Positions 28,420-37,092 of a stretch of 39,357 nucleotides of DNA are shown one piece after another. Within the stretch, counting starts at the first letter, position 1. Every line of letters begins with the position of its first letter. Below the pieces are notes generated by a model. That model saw only the letters and a program-made list of their open reading frames with translations, searched no databases and was not told where the DNA came from. Both the position numbers and the translations under genes were made by a program. Source of the DNA: Candidatus Aminicenantota bacterium (lineage in GTDB: Bacteria; Acidobacteriota; Aminicenantia; UBA2199); the NCBI GenBank assembly GCA_018262835.1, contig JADFDP010000016.1, positions 1-39,357 of the forward strand. The letters are read 5' to 3'.

Positions 28420-29305
28420 CCTTCCGGACCCAAAATCGCTGGCCGTGAAGGCCGCGGTCGAAAAAGTTGCCGGGCTGGACACGCCCGTCCTCCTGTGGGG
28501 GGAAACCGGCTGCGGTAAGGATTTCTGGGCAACCGTCCTGGCCGGCAGCAGTCCTTTCCAGCCGCTGATCAACCTGGGCTGCGGCGACGTGCCCGAAACA
28601 CTCCTGGAAAGCGAATGGTTCGGCTATCAGAAGGGGGCTTTTTCCGGTGCCGACCAGGATTTTTTGGGCAAATGGCGCCTGGCCGGGAACGGGACGATTT
28701 TCCTCAACCAGATCGACCTCTTGAATATGCATATGCAGGCCAAGTTGCTGCGCGTCATCGAAAGAAAAAAGATCTTCCCCCTGGGCGGCAATCAGGAGGC
28801 GGACATCACGGCCCGTTTCCTGTTCTCTGCCGACAGCACCATTGAGGATAAAGTACGCCGCGGCGAGTTCCGCGCCGACCTCTATTACCGGATCTCCACG
28901 GTCAGCATTTTCATCCCGCCCCTGCGTGAGCGCAAAAATGACATCCTGCCGCTGTTGAACTATTTCTGCGCTGAAAAAGGCGTGGCCATTCAGCTCAGCG
29001 AGGATGCCCGGCAGAAGCTGCTGCAATACCCCTGGCCCGGCAACATCCGTGAACTGGAAAACTTTGTCAACGGCCTGGCTGTACGCGGCGGCGTTCTGGA
29101 CCCAAAAGGCGTTTGGACACTCCTGGACCGGCCGGGGACCATTTTAGACCTGATCCAGTCGGGCGAACGCTCACTGGCTGAGGTCGAAGCCGAATACACC
29201 GCCTACCTGCTGCGAAAATACAAGAACAAGAGCCGGGTGGCGCGCATCCTGAACATCTCGCGCAAGTCGCTTTACAACAAGCTTAAAAAGAATGAAGCAC
29301 ATTGA
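28385..29305 (+). CDS. Sigma54-activator-type AAA+ protein lacking receiver domain, with Fis-type HTH and degenerate Walker B
   Basis: GETGCGKD Walker A, KGAFSGA, GTIFLNQID, FRADLYYRI, PPLRERKNDI, WPGNIRELENFV, C-terminal YKNKSRVARILNISRKSLYNKLKK. Confidence 0.88.
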   Translation: MPNATIFPLIFNLPDPKSLAVKAAVEKVAGLDTPVLLWGETGCGKDFWATVLAGSSPFQPLINLGCGDVPETLLESEWFGYQKGAFSGADQDFLGKWRLAGNGTIFLNQIDLLNMHMQAKLLRVIERKKIFPLGGNQEADITARFLFSADSTIEDKVRRGEFRADLYYRISTVSIFIPPLRERKNDILPLLNYFCAEKGVAIQLSEDARQKLLQYPWPGNIRELENFVNGLAVRGGVLDPKGVWTLLDRPGTILDLIQSGERSLAEVEAEYTAYLLRKYKNKSRVARILNISRKSLYNKLKKNEAH

Positions 29306-29756
29306 ATTGATCTGTCCCGGTGAACTGAAATTCAAGGAACTGCGGGAAATTGAAAAAAAATATTTACAAAACATTAATTATTATGTAAAATTCAGCATAA
29401 AAAAATTAAAGGAGACCAAGCACAAAGAGGAAGCTTTTGTGAGGGAGAAGGAAGGCGCCATGTTCGCAGAGGAACTTCGGGAAAAGGATTTTGTCGTTGC
29501 TTTGGACAAGGAAGGCAAAAAAATGGATTCGCTGCAATTTGCCGCTTTTTTAGGGCAAAAAATCTCTTATCACCCCGGGCGCCTGGTCTTTTTGATCGGC
29601 GGCTTTGCCGGTTTTTCCCCGGCTCTGGCCGCGAGGTTCAATCAAAAAATATCTTTTTCCGAAATGACCTTCGCTCACGACCTGTTCCGCATTGTTTTTT
29701 TGGAGCAGACCTATCGGGCATTGACCATTATCCATGGCCACAAATATCACCGTTAG
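29292..29756 (+). CDS. rlmH: 23S rRNA pseudouridine-1915 N3-methyltransferase RlmH
   Basis: LVFLIGGFAGFSPALAARFNQKISFSEMTFAHDLFRIVFLEQTYRALTIIHGHKYHR. Confidence 0.92.
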   Translation: MKHIELICPGELKFKELREIEKKYLQNINYYVKFSIKKLKETKHKEEAFVREKEGAMFAEELREKDFVVALDKEGKKMDSLQFAAFLGQKISYHPGRLVFLIGGFAGFSPALAARFNQKISFSEMTFAHDLFRIVFLEQTYRALTIIHGHKYHR

Positions 29757-29765
29757 GAGATAAAA

Positions 29766-30110
29766 ATGAAAAATGAACAGAATGCAAAAATAAGAAAGAG
29801 ACTCGAATCCCTGCGCGATGAAATCCTGAAAGTCATCGATTGGCGGGATACGGCCAGCGGCGGCAACGGTGCCATGGACGAGATCGACCAGGCCAACGAA
29901 TTGATTGAAAAGGAAATGGGCTTTGTCATGTCCGACAACATGAGGGCCAACCTGAAGGAAGTGGAGGAAGCCCTGGAACGCATCGAAAGGAACCACTACG
30001 GCAAGTGCCTGCACTGCGGCCAGGAAATATCCCCCAAGCGATTGGAAGTCCTGCCCTTTGCCCGTTTCTGCGTCCCCTGTCAGGAAAAATTGGAGAGCAA
30101 GGGCCGCTGA
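29766..30110 (+). CDS. DksA/TraR-family zinc-finger protein
   Basis: DEIDQAN (DxxDxA-like) and CLHCGQEISPKRLEVLPFARFCVPC. Confidence 0.9.
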   Translation: MKNEQNAKIRKRLESLRDEILKVIDWRDTASGGNGAMDEIDQANELIEKEMGFVMSDNMRANLKEVEEALERIERNHYGKCLHCGQEISPKRLEVLPFARFCVPCQEKLESKGR

Positions 30111-30121
30111 TCCCCCAAGGG

Positions 30122-30155
30122 GATTGCGCCCATTCGGGCCGCTGACTCCGCAATC
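30122..30155. terminator. Possible bidirectional terminator/structured region between convergent genes
   Basis: GATTGCG (30122-30128) / CGCAATC (30149-30155), plus adjacent atcccc-caa-ggggat hairpin; no clear U-tract. Confidence 0.25.
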
Positions 30156-30182
30156 GTACCCCGGCGGGTTGCTGAAAATCGC

Positions 30183-32573
30183 TTAGATTTCCAGCACCAT
30201 CCCCAGCCGCAAGCTGCGCGGCAGTTGCAGCTCGTTGGCAAGACGCGCTCCGCCCGAAAAAACATTTTCCGACAATTCAAGGCCAAAATCCAGAAGGTTG
30301 AACGCCGCAAGTTCCAGCCGGCCTTTTATGCCGAATAGAGAAAACTCATGGCTCAGTTTAAAATTGAAATCCCAGATGCAATCCTCTCTGGGGCCGCCTT
30401 TTACGCCATGTTCATCCTCGGCCTTGATGGTCTGGTAAGTGATGATCCACTGGTCGTTTTTTTTATAAGCGTTCAGAAAGGCAAAAGGATCGCCGTCGCG
30501 GTATTTAATGCTGCCGCTTAAAAACAGTCGCTTCGACAAGTGATAACCGAAAAATACCTTGCCGACAAAAGCACGGTCACCGTCGACGCGGCCGAAACCG
30601 TTGATCCAGGAATTCGGGAAAGCCTGGCTCTCGGAAACGATACCGATGTCATTGGCGGTCGGCCCGTTGCCGAAAGCGGTATAGCCCATGCCCATATGGG
30701 CCAGGAAAGAGACTGTGAAAAACCAACGCCCGGGCCTCTGGCCCTGCAGTTGGATGAGGAACTCGGCGTAAAACGGGTCCTTGGAAAAGGAAACGTTGCC
30801 CAGTTCGTAGGCGGTGACCGGACGATCCAGGAAAAAGTAGCCTTGTCCGCCGATTTCCTCGTAATGCCCGTATTCTTCGGAAAAATTGACCCAAAACTGC
30901 CGGCGGATTTTTTTATAGAGCCCCTTGATGCTCAGGTTGAAGCTGGCCGAAAGACGGGTGGTCAGCTGCAGCAGGATGCGCTCCCGCCTTGGAAGCTGCT
31001 GGTTTGGGGAAATGAAATGACTGGCACCGCCGCTCTGCCCGAAGACAGGACCTTTTTCCTGGTACTGAAAGCGGCCGTCGCCATTGTCATCCTGCCAGTA
31101 ATAAATAGTTGCGCCTGGCCGTTGGTCTTCCAAAAAATCGCTGACATTGCTGCGCAATTCGTAAGGCAATAGGCCATAAGATAATGAAAGCCCGGTTTTT
31201 TTTCCTGAAAACCAGGCGATGCCGAGTTCACCTCCGGGCTGATAAAAACGACAATTGTTGCGCGCCGTCCCAAATTCAAGCCCCTGATATTGATAGAACA
31301 GCCGGGCGTTAAGGGTAATTTTCTCAAACACATTCATGGCCAGCAGTGCTCCGCTCTCCCCCAGGAACCTTTGATTACGGTATTCGCCGCCTCGATGCCA
31401 CTGGATCACCTGATACGGCTGGCCGGCAAAATAAATGGCGTTGCTCGACCCGCTTTGCTCGGCCGCGCTTAAAAACACAGCCGACAGATTCAGGTAAGGC
31501 TCGACTGCGATTTTTATCCCCAGCAACGAAAAATCAACCTTTTGATTTAAGGCTAAAGCCAGGGTATTGGCCCTGAATTCACCCCATTTCTCAAAAGGAT
31601 AAAATCCTTGCCCGTCAATATCTTGCAAATCCTTGCCGGCATCAAGGGCCTCCGGGGTTCGCCTTTCCCATTCCAACTGCCAGGAAAATTTCAGATTGAA
31701 CGGCCGGCCGGCCCAGGAAGCACCGGCAAACCAGGATTTCTTGTCCTGATTATAGGTTTCCTGCGGGTAACGCCCCTCTTCGGCGAAAAGGCGGTCGCGT
31801 CCGAGGGCGTTGACCACCAGGTTCAGGCCCAGCGTCCCTCCGTCAAATTGCCTTTGCCAGCGGGAAAGAACCTGCAGCAGGTCACCGCTTTCGCCGAACT
31901 GGGTGTCATGCTTGTTGAAATCATTGAAGCGCCGGTCCAGGCTCAAGTAGCCCAAGGCCAGCAGCAGGGACGAAAATTTCGATTTTGTTTCAAAGCTGTA
32001 GTCGAACTGGTAATTCTCGGTTATCTTCCTGCGGGTAAGGTACAGGTTGTCGGCACGGAGACTGGCATGGTTGCCGATAGCCCACTTCCCCAGTGCCGTG
32101 TATCCGCCCATATTGGAAAATACCGTAGAAACCATGAACCGTGAACGGGTTGTAGTCGGAGCGCGCGGACGGAAATGAAATCCGTAATCGCGGTGTTGCG
32201 AGATTTCACCTTGCAAAGCCATGGAGCCGATGGCCAAAAAAGGCAACTGGAAAGCCGGGGCGCCTTCATCCAGGGCCGAATTTATCCCGAAACCGTTATA
32301 AAACCAATTGAACTGTGTCCAGGAGTCGCCTTCGAAATAGACCCTGGGCTGGTCGAGCACCGCGAAGCCGTTGCTTTCCTCGATCAAAAAAGTGGCGTCG
32401 GGGGCCAGGTTCTCGATGAAATTCGGATAATAATATCCCCCCGGCAGGCGTTCCAGCATGAAATCAGAGATAACGAACTCGTCCGTACAGCCTGTTTCCC
32501 CGGAGATGAGCGGAATTGCCGCAAAAAAAATCAGCATGAATAAAAAGCAAAAGCAGGCGGATTTGGCAGTCAT
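30183..32573 (-). CDS. Outer-membrane beta-barrel protein resembling a TonB-dependent receptor with a reduced plug region
   Basis: Signal peptide; plug-like RVYFEGDSWTQFNWFYNGFGINSALDEGAPAFQLPFLAIGSMALQGE; C-terminal LAAFNLLDFGLELSENVFSGGARLANELQLPRSLRLGMVLEI. Confidence 0.68.
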   Translation of the reverse strand: MTAKSACFCFLFMLIFFAAIPLISGETGCTDEFVISDFMLERLPGGYYYPNFIENLAPDATFLIEESNGFAVLDQPRVYFEGDSWTQFNWFYNGFGINSALDEGAPAFQLPFLAIGSMALQGEISQHRDYGFHFRPRAPTTTRSRFMVSTVFSNMGGYTALGKWAIGNHASLRADNLYLTRRKITENYQFDYSFETKSKFSSLLLALGYLSLDRRFNDFNKHDTQFGESGDLLQVLSRWQRQFDGGTLGLNLVVNALGRDRLFAEEGRYPQETYNQDKKSWFAGASWAGRPFNLKFSWQLEWERRTPEALDAGKDLQDIDGQGFYPFEKWGEFRANTLALALNQKVDFSLLGIKIAVEPYLNLSAVFLSAAEQSGSSNAIYFAGQPYQVIQWHRGGEYRNQRFLGESGALLAMNVFEKITLNARLFYQYQGLEFGTARNNCRFYQPGGELGIAWFSGKKTGLSLSYGLLPYELRSNVSDFLEDQRPGATIYYWQDDNGDGRFQYQEKGPVFGQSGGASHFISPNQQLPRRERILLQLTTRLSASFNLSIKGLYKKIRRQFWVNFSEEYGHYEEIGGQGYFFLDRPVTAYELGNVSFSKDPFYAEFLIQLQGQRPGRWFFTVSFLAHMGMGYTAFGNGPTANDIGIVSESQAFPNSWINGFGRVDGDRAFVGKVFFGYHLSKRLFLSGSIKYRDGDPFAFLNAYKKNDQWIITYQTIKAEDEHGVKGGPREDCIWDFNFKLSHEFSLFGIKGRLELAAFNLLDFGLELSENVFSGGARLANELQLPRSLRLGMVLEI

Positions 32574-32677
32574 TTTAAAAATATACCATTAAATCAAGAA
32601 TTCGTAAACCGAAAAAAACTCACCAGCCATCCCTTTCTTGCCAAAAGAGAGGGTAAGCGCACGGGCCAGGCCGGGAA

Positions 32678-33559
32678 CTATTTGATTTCGTAACTGCAGG
32701 CCAGGCCCATGCCGCCGGGGGAAAGGGCGGGAGCAATCTGCAGGCGCCGGTTCTGGTTGCGCACCACCATTTTGCCGACGGCGTAGCCGATGACCGCTCC
32801 CAGGAACACATCGGAGAGCCAGTGGGCGTCCTCGGTCAATCTCGAAAGTCCGGTCAGGGTGGCCAGGCCATAGCAGGTGATCGGCACCCAGAGATGGCTT
32901 TTATAATTTTCGGCGATCACCGTGGCCAGCCCCCAGACGGAAACGGTATGCCCGGAAAAAAAAGAATCGTATCGGGAAAAAGAACCTTGGGTGTAGCGCT
33001 TGAAAAAGGCCGCGGGACCGTACCAATAATCGATGCCGTTCTCGACCGCGGGACGCTGGCGCCCGGCCAGGTGCTTGACGACCTGGACCAGGATGCCGGT
33101 GTGCAGCAGCGTTTCCCAGGCCATCAATCCCGTATCCCTGGCTTTTTGGTCCTTGAGGAGCAGGCCGCCGAGGAAGAACAGGCCGGCGATGCCGCAGTCA
33201 ACCCCCCAGTCGCCCAGCATGGTGACCTTGGGGCTCATTTTGTCCACCCACGGATTCCGGCTTTGGTACAATTTGAAATTTTCATAAATGCTTTCGTCGT
33301 TGGCCACCAGCACGCCGGCGCCGATCAGCACCGTCGAAAAGATCGCCAAATTCTTCCAGTCCAGGTGAAAAGGAGCCGTCCACATTTCCGCTTCATCCTT
33401 GAAAAAGCCGGAGACGTACGTATTGATTTTCCTTTTGCCCGTTTGGCTCTCCGCCGCGGTTTTTTCAGTTTCCGCGCTTTCGGCTGCCTGGGAGAAAATG
33501 ACCTGGCCTGAAAAAAAACACAAGAGCAGCAAAATGGCCGCTGTTTTTCTCAAATTCAC
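32678..33559 (-). CDS. PAP2-family phosphatase, exported/membrane (GTG start)
   Basis: KHLAGRQRP, SFFSGHTVSVWG, GLSRLTEDAHWLSDVFLGAVIGY: complete three-part PAP2 signature. Confidence 0.88.
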   Translation of the reverse strand: MNLRKTAAILLLLCFFSGQVIFSQAAESAETEKTAAESQTGKRKINTYVSGFFKDEAEMWTAPFHLDWKNLAIFSTVLIGAGVLVANDESIYENFKLYQSRNPWVDKMSPKVTMLGDWGVDCGIAGLFFLGGLLLKDQKARDTGLMAWETLLHTGILVQVVKHLAGRQRPAVENGIDYWYGPAAFFKRYTQGSFSRYDSFFSGHTVSVWGLATVIAENYKSHLWVPITCYGLATLTGLSRLTEDAHWLSDVFLGAVIGYAVGKMVVRNQNRRLQIAPALSPGGMGLACSYEIK

Positions 33560-33633
33560 GTGGCTGTCTCCAGGTTGAAATGGGGAAACGACTGGAAATG
33601 ATATTTTACTACAATCAGCGGTGGAAGTAAATT

Positions 33634-33661
33634 GCGGCCGCGCCGACAGCGGCCGCGCCGA
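33634..33661. repeat. Two direct copies of GCGGCCGCGCCGA, 15-bp period
   Basis: 33634-33646 and 33649-33661. Confidence 0.85.
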
Positions 33662-33697
33662 AACGAATTTTCCAAGCGCGATTCCCGGCTTTCGGTC

Positions 33698-33726
33698 TTG
33701 ACAAAGTCGCGATTTTAACTTATAAG
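33698..33726 (+). promoter_or_regulatory. Promoter TTGACA-17-TATAAG for tRNA-Leu
   Basis: 33698-33703 / 33721-33726, 12 bp upstream of the tRNA 5' end. Confidence 0.7.
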
Positions 33727-33738
33727 ATAACTTGTCAT

Positions 33739-33823
33739 GCCGAAGTGGTGGAATTGGTAGACACGCCAGTTTCAGGTACTGGTGGGCATTACGCTCGCGG
33801 GGGTTCGAGTCCCCCCTTCGGCA
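33739..33823 (+). tRNA. tRNA-Leu(CAG)
   Basis: Acceptor gccgaag...cttcggc, anticodon arm CCAGT-TTCAGGT-ACTGG, T arm gggggTTCGAGTccccc, long variable arm; CCA not encoded. Confidence 0.96.
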
Positions 33824-33894
33824 TATTTTACATTTTCTCGGGGCGAAACTCCTCGGATCCGGCAAATGACAATTTACGGCCAGCCAAATCCATC

Positions 33895-34503
33895 ATGAAC
33901 AAAGGAAGAGTAGCGGTTTTCCTGTCGGGCCGGGGAAGCAATTTCGCGGCCATGGTCCGCGCCTCCCGGAGCGCCAACGCCAACTTTTCGGTATGCTTGG
34001 TCATTTGCGACCGCAAGGACGCTCCGGGACTGAAAAAAGCCGCCCGTTTCAATATTCCCGCCCATTATATCAGCCCCAAGCAATTTCCCGACAAGGCCGC
34101 CTACGAAAATGAAATCTGCGCGCACTTGCAGCGTGAAAAAATAGAACTGATCTGCCTGGCCGGCTACATGCGCCTGGCCGGTCCCGTTCTGCTCACCCGC
34201 TATCCCTGGCGCATCATGAACATCCATCCCGCCCTTTTGCCCTCCTTCCCCGGACTGGACGCCCAGGAACAAGCATTGCGCTACGGCGTCAAGGTCAGCG
34301 GCTGCACGGTCCATTTCGTCGACGCCGGGACCGACAGCGGTCCGGTCATCGCCCAGCGGGCGGTCGCGGTCCGCGACGACGACAACGCCGTCACGCTCAG
34401 CAAAAGGATCCTGCGCCAGGAGCACCGCTTATATCCCTGGGCTATCCGCCAGTTTTTCGCCGGCCGCTTGCAAATTCGGGGCCGAAACGTTATCATTAAA
34501 TGA
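33895..34503 (+). CDS. purN: Phosphoribosylglycinamide formyltransferase
   Basis: VAVFLSGRGSNFAAMV, LAGYMRLAGPVLL, NIHPALLPSFPGLDA, GCTVHFVDAGTDSGPVIAQ. Confidence 0.95.
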   Translation: MNKGRVAVFLSGRGSNFAAMVRASRSANANFSVCLVICDRKDAPGLKKAARFNIPAHYISPKQFPDKAAYENEICAHLQREKIELICLAGYMRLAGPVLLTRYPWRIMNIHPALLPSFPGLDAQEQALRYGVKVSGCTVHFVDAGTDSGPVIAQRAVAVRDDDNAVTLSKRILRQEHRLYPWAIRQFFAGRLQIRGRNVIIK

Positions 34504-34504
34504 A

Positions 34505-35059
34505 ATGAAAGCGAAAAACGCCGCTTGCCTGTTTCTGGCCCTGGCCGCTTTTGCCGGCGCAGCCGATTTCTCCCTGGACAAAGCCAGAAGGATAGACAAC
34601 TTCCTGTCGCGGATCGCCGTCCGCCGCCAGCCGGGCCTTTTCCTTAAAAAAAAGGCCTTCAGCGAAAGCGAATTGAATTCATACCTGAACCTGATATACG
34701 TTAAAAAATATGCCCCGGAAGTGTCCTCAATCGAGCTGCGCCTAAAAGACAAGAACCGGGTCAGCGGCACTCTCAAGCTAAAGCTGGCCGGTGAAAAATA
34801 CGCCGCCGTGCCCCAGTTCCTGCGCGACGTGGAGGTCAGCTTCAGCGGAAAATTCGAGTGCAGCAACTACCACATGCGCTACGCCTTTTCGGAACTGGTC
34901 ATCAACCGCAGCCGTTTTTCTCCCGATGTCCTCGATGAAGCGTTCAGCGCGGCCCAATTCAACTCCAAGACCAAGAAATCCATCTTCGATTGGTTTACCT
35001 TGCTGCCGGGCCTGAAAAACGTGCAGAGCACCGAAAAAACCATTTTTTTCTACTATTGA
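34505..35059 (+). CDS. Exported protein of unknown function
   Basis: Signal peptide MKAKNAACLFLALAAFAGA; 1-bp gap after purN, stop overlaps recG TTG start. Confidence 0.65.
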   Translation: MKAKNAACLFLALAAFAGAADFSLDKARRIDNFLSRIAVRRQPGLFLKKKAFSESELNSYLNLIYVKKYAPEVSSIELRLKDKNRVSGTLKLKLAGEKYAAVPQFLRDVEVSFSGKFECSNYHMRYAFSELVINRSRFSPDVLDEAFSAAQFNSKTKKSIFDWFTLLPGLKNVQSTEKTIFFYY

Positions 35060-37092
35060 CCATCACCCTGGATACCCCGGTTGAGCAGATCAAGGGCATT
35101 GGCCCAAGTTATGCCGACATCCTGCGCCGCCGCGACATGGCCACGGCCGGGGACCTGCTGCTGCATTTTCCCGAAACCTACCTGGACCTCTCCAAAATCG
35201 AAGGATCCCCCCTCCCCGGCCGGGAAGGTCTCTATGCCTTCACCGTCGGCCGCATCCGGGTGAGCCGCAATTTCAAAAAAAGATCCTCCCTGCTCACGGC
35301 CCAGGGCGAGATCGGCGGCCGGCCGGTCACCCTGGTTTTTTTCAACCAGCCTTACCTGCTGGAGACCCTGCGCCAAAAAGACCTGGCGTGCGTTTACGGC
35401 CGCATCGAAGCGCGCGAGGGCAAGTGGCAGCTGGTCAATCCGCTGCTGGTGCCGGAGGACCAGGCCGGTGGGATTCTCCCCCGTTACCGGCCACTGGCTT
35501 CGCTGAAGGCCGGAACGCTGCGCAAGATCATCGCCGGCATGCTCGCCTCCTGGCAGGATGAAAGGGAAACGCTGCCCGACATGGCCATGCGCCGGCACCG
35601 CTTTCCCGGCCAAACGGCCGCCCTGCGCGCCATCCACCAGCCGCAGACCCTGGACCGGGAGCACATTGAAAAAATGAAAGAGCGGTTCATTTACTGCGAA
35701 TTCCTTTTTTTTCAGCTCGAGCTGCAATTCATCCGCGATCGTTTCCGCGAGCGCCGGCGGGTGCACCGCTACCGCTTTCGCGACGACCTGCGCCAGGACA
35801 TTGACCGCCTCCTGCCGTTCCGGCTCAGCGAGGAACAGGTCGCCGCGTTCAGCGAGATCGTCAACGACCTGGGCTCGCCGCAGACCATGCAGCGCCTGCT
35901 GCAGGGAGAGGTCGGCAGCGGCAAGACCATCGTAGCCTTCCTGGCTTTGCTTCTGGCCCGGGCCAACGGACACCAGGGAGCGTTCCTGGCTCCGACCGAG
36001 ATCCTGGCCCGCCAGCATTACCGGAACGCCTGCTCCTTTTTCGGCAGCGACGGCATTGCCCTGCTGACCGGCGGCTGCGAACCCCGCGCCAGGAAGGAGA
36101 TCCGGGCACGATTGGCCCAAGGAGAAATATCCCTGGTGTTCGGCACCCACGCCCTGATCGGCGAAAGCATCGTTTTCAAGAATCTGGCCCTGGTGGTCAT
36201 CGACGAGCAGCACCGCTTCGGCGTGGCCCAGCGGGCCGCTTTGTTTTTCAAGAGCCGGGCCGCCGACCTGCTGGTCACCACCGCCACACCCATTCCCCGC
36301 ACCATGCTGCTGGCCCTGTACAATGACCTGTCCGTATCCACCTTGAAGAAGCCTTTATCAGGACGGCTGCCGGTCACAACCCGGATCATCGCCGCCGCGG
36401 ACCGAGCCGCTTTCTACCGGCGGTTGAAAGCGGAACTGGAGCGCGGGCGCAAAGGCTATGTCATCCTGCCTCTGATTGAAAAATCAGAACAGTATCCCGA
36501 TCTGCGCTCGCTCCAGGAAGAGGCGGCGGAGGGTAAAACCCGCTGGCCAGGCATTTCCCAAGCCGCCATTTCAGGCAAAAGCACCCCGGAACAGAAGGAG
36601 CGGGCGTTGAAGCTGTTCAGCAAAGGCAGCGTCCGCCTGCTGCTGGCCACCACCGTGGTCGAAGTGGGCATCGATGTTCCCGACGCCACCTTCATGGTCA
36701 TCGAAAATGCGGACCGCTATGGTCTGGCGCAATTGCACCAGCTGCGCGGCCGGGTGGGACGCGGGATTGAAAAGTCGCATTGTTTTTTGATCGAGTCACC
36801 CCGCCCGACCCAAAGCGGCAAGCTGCGCCTGCGGGCCGTAGCCGCCAATCAAGACGGTTTTGCCCTCGCGGAGATGGATCTGGAGCTTCGCGGCGGCGGC
36901 GTGATCGCCGGCCTGGAGCAGGCCGGGGAACTGGATTTCAGGTTGGCGGACATTAAAAAGGATTACCGGCTTTTGCAGGAAGCGCAAACCGACGCCCGCC
37001 GGCTCCTGCAGAACCGGGAATTGCAAAACAGCCACGTGAAAAAATTTTTGGCGGCCCTGGCCGCGAAGATCAAGAATCTGAGTTTCAGTTGA
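35056..37092 (+). CDS. recG: ATP-dependent DNA helicase RecG (TTG start likely)
   Basis: IKGIGPSYADIL, GEVGSGKT, FLAPTEILARQH, VIDEQHRFGVAQR, TATPIPRT, ATTVVEVGIDVPDAT, QLRGRVGRG. Confidence 0.95.
   Translation: MTITLDTPVEQIKGIGPSYADILRRRDMATAGDLLLHFPETYLDLSKIEGSPLPGREGLYAFTVGRIRVSRNFKKRSSLLTAQGEIGGRPVTLVFFNQPYLLETLRQKDLACVYGRIEAREGKWQLVNPLLVPEDQAGGILPRYRPLASLKAGTLRKIIAGMLASWQDERETLPDMAMRRHRFPGQTAALRAIHQPQTLDREHIEKMKERFIYCEFLFFQLELQFIRDRFRERRRVHRYRFRDDLRQDIDRLLPFRLSEEQVAAFSEIVNDLGSPQTMQRLLQGEVGSGKTIVAFLALLLARANGHQGAFLAPTEILARQHYRNACSFFGSDGIALLTGGCEPRARKEIRARLAQGEISLVFGTHALIGESIVFKNLALVVIDEQHRFGVAQRAALFFKSRAADLLVTTATPIPRTMLLALYNDLSVSTLKKPLSGRLPVTTRIIAAADRAAFYRRLKAELERGRKGYVILPLIEKSEQYPDLRSLQEEAAEGKTRWPGISQAAISGKSTPEQKERALKLFSKGSVRLLLATTVVEVGIDVPDATFMVIENADRYGLAQLHQLRGRVGRGIEKSHCFLIESPRPTQSGKLRLRAVAANQDGFALAEMDLELRGGGVIAGLEQAGELDFRLADIKKDYRLLQEAQTDARRLLQNRELQNSHVKKFLAALAAKIKNLSFS

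Noticed and set aside
33559-33865. N-terminal extension of the PAP2 ORF and of the purN ORF (from 33745) across the tRNA
   Set aside because: Both extensions read through tRNA-Leu(CAG); the GTG at 33559 and ATG at 33895 with conserved N-termini are the plausible starts.
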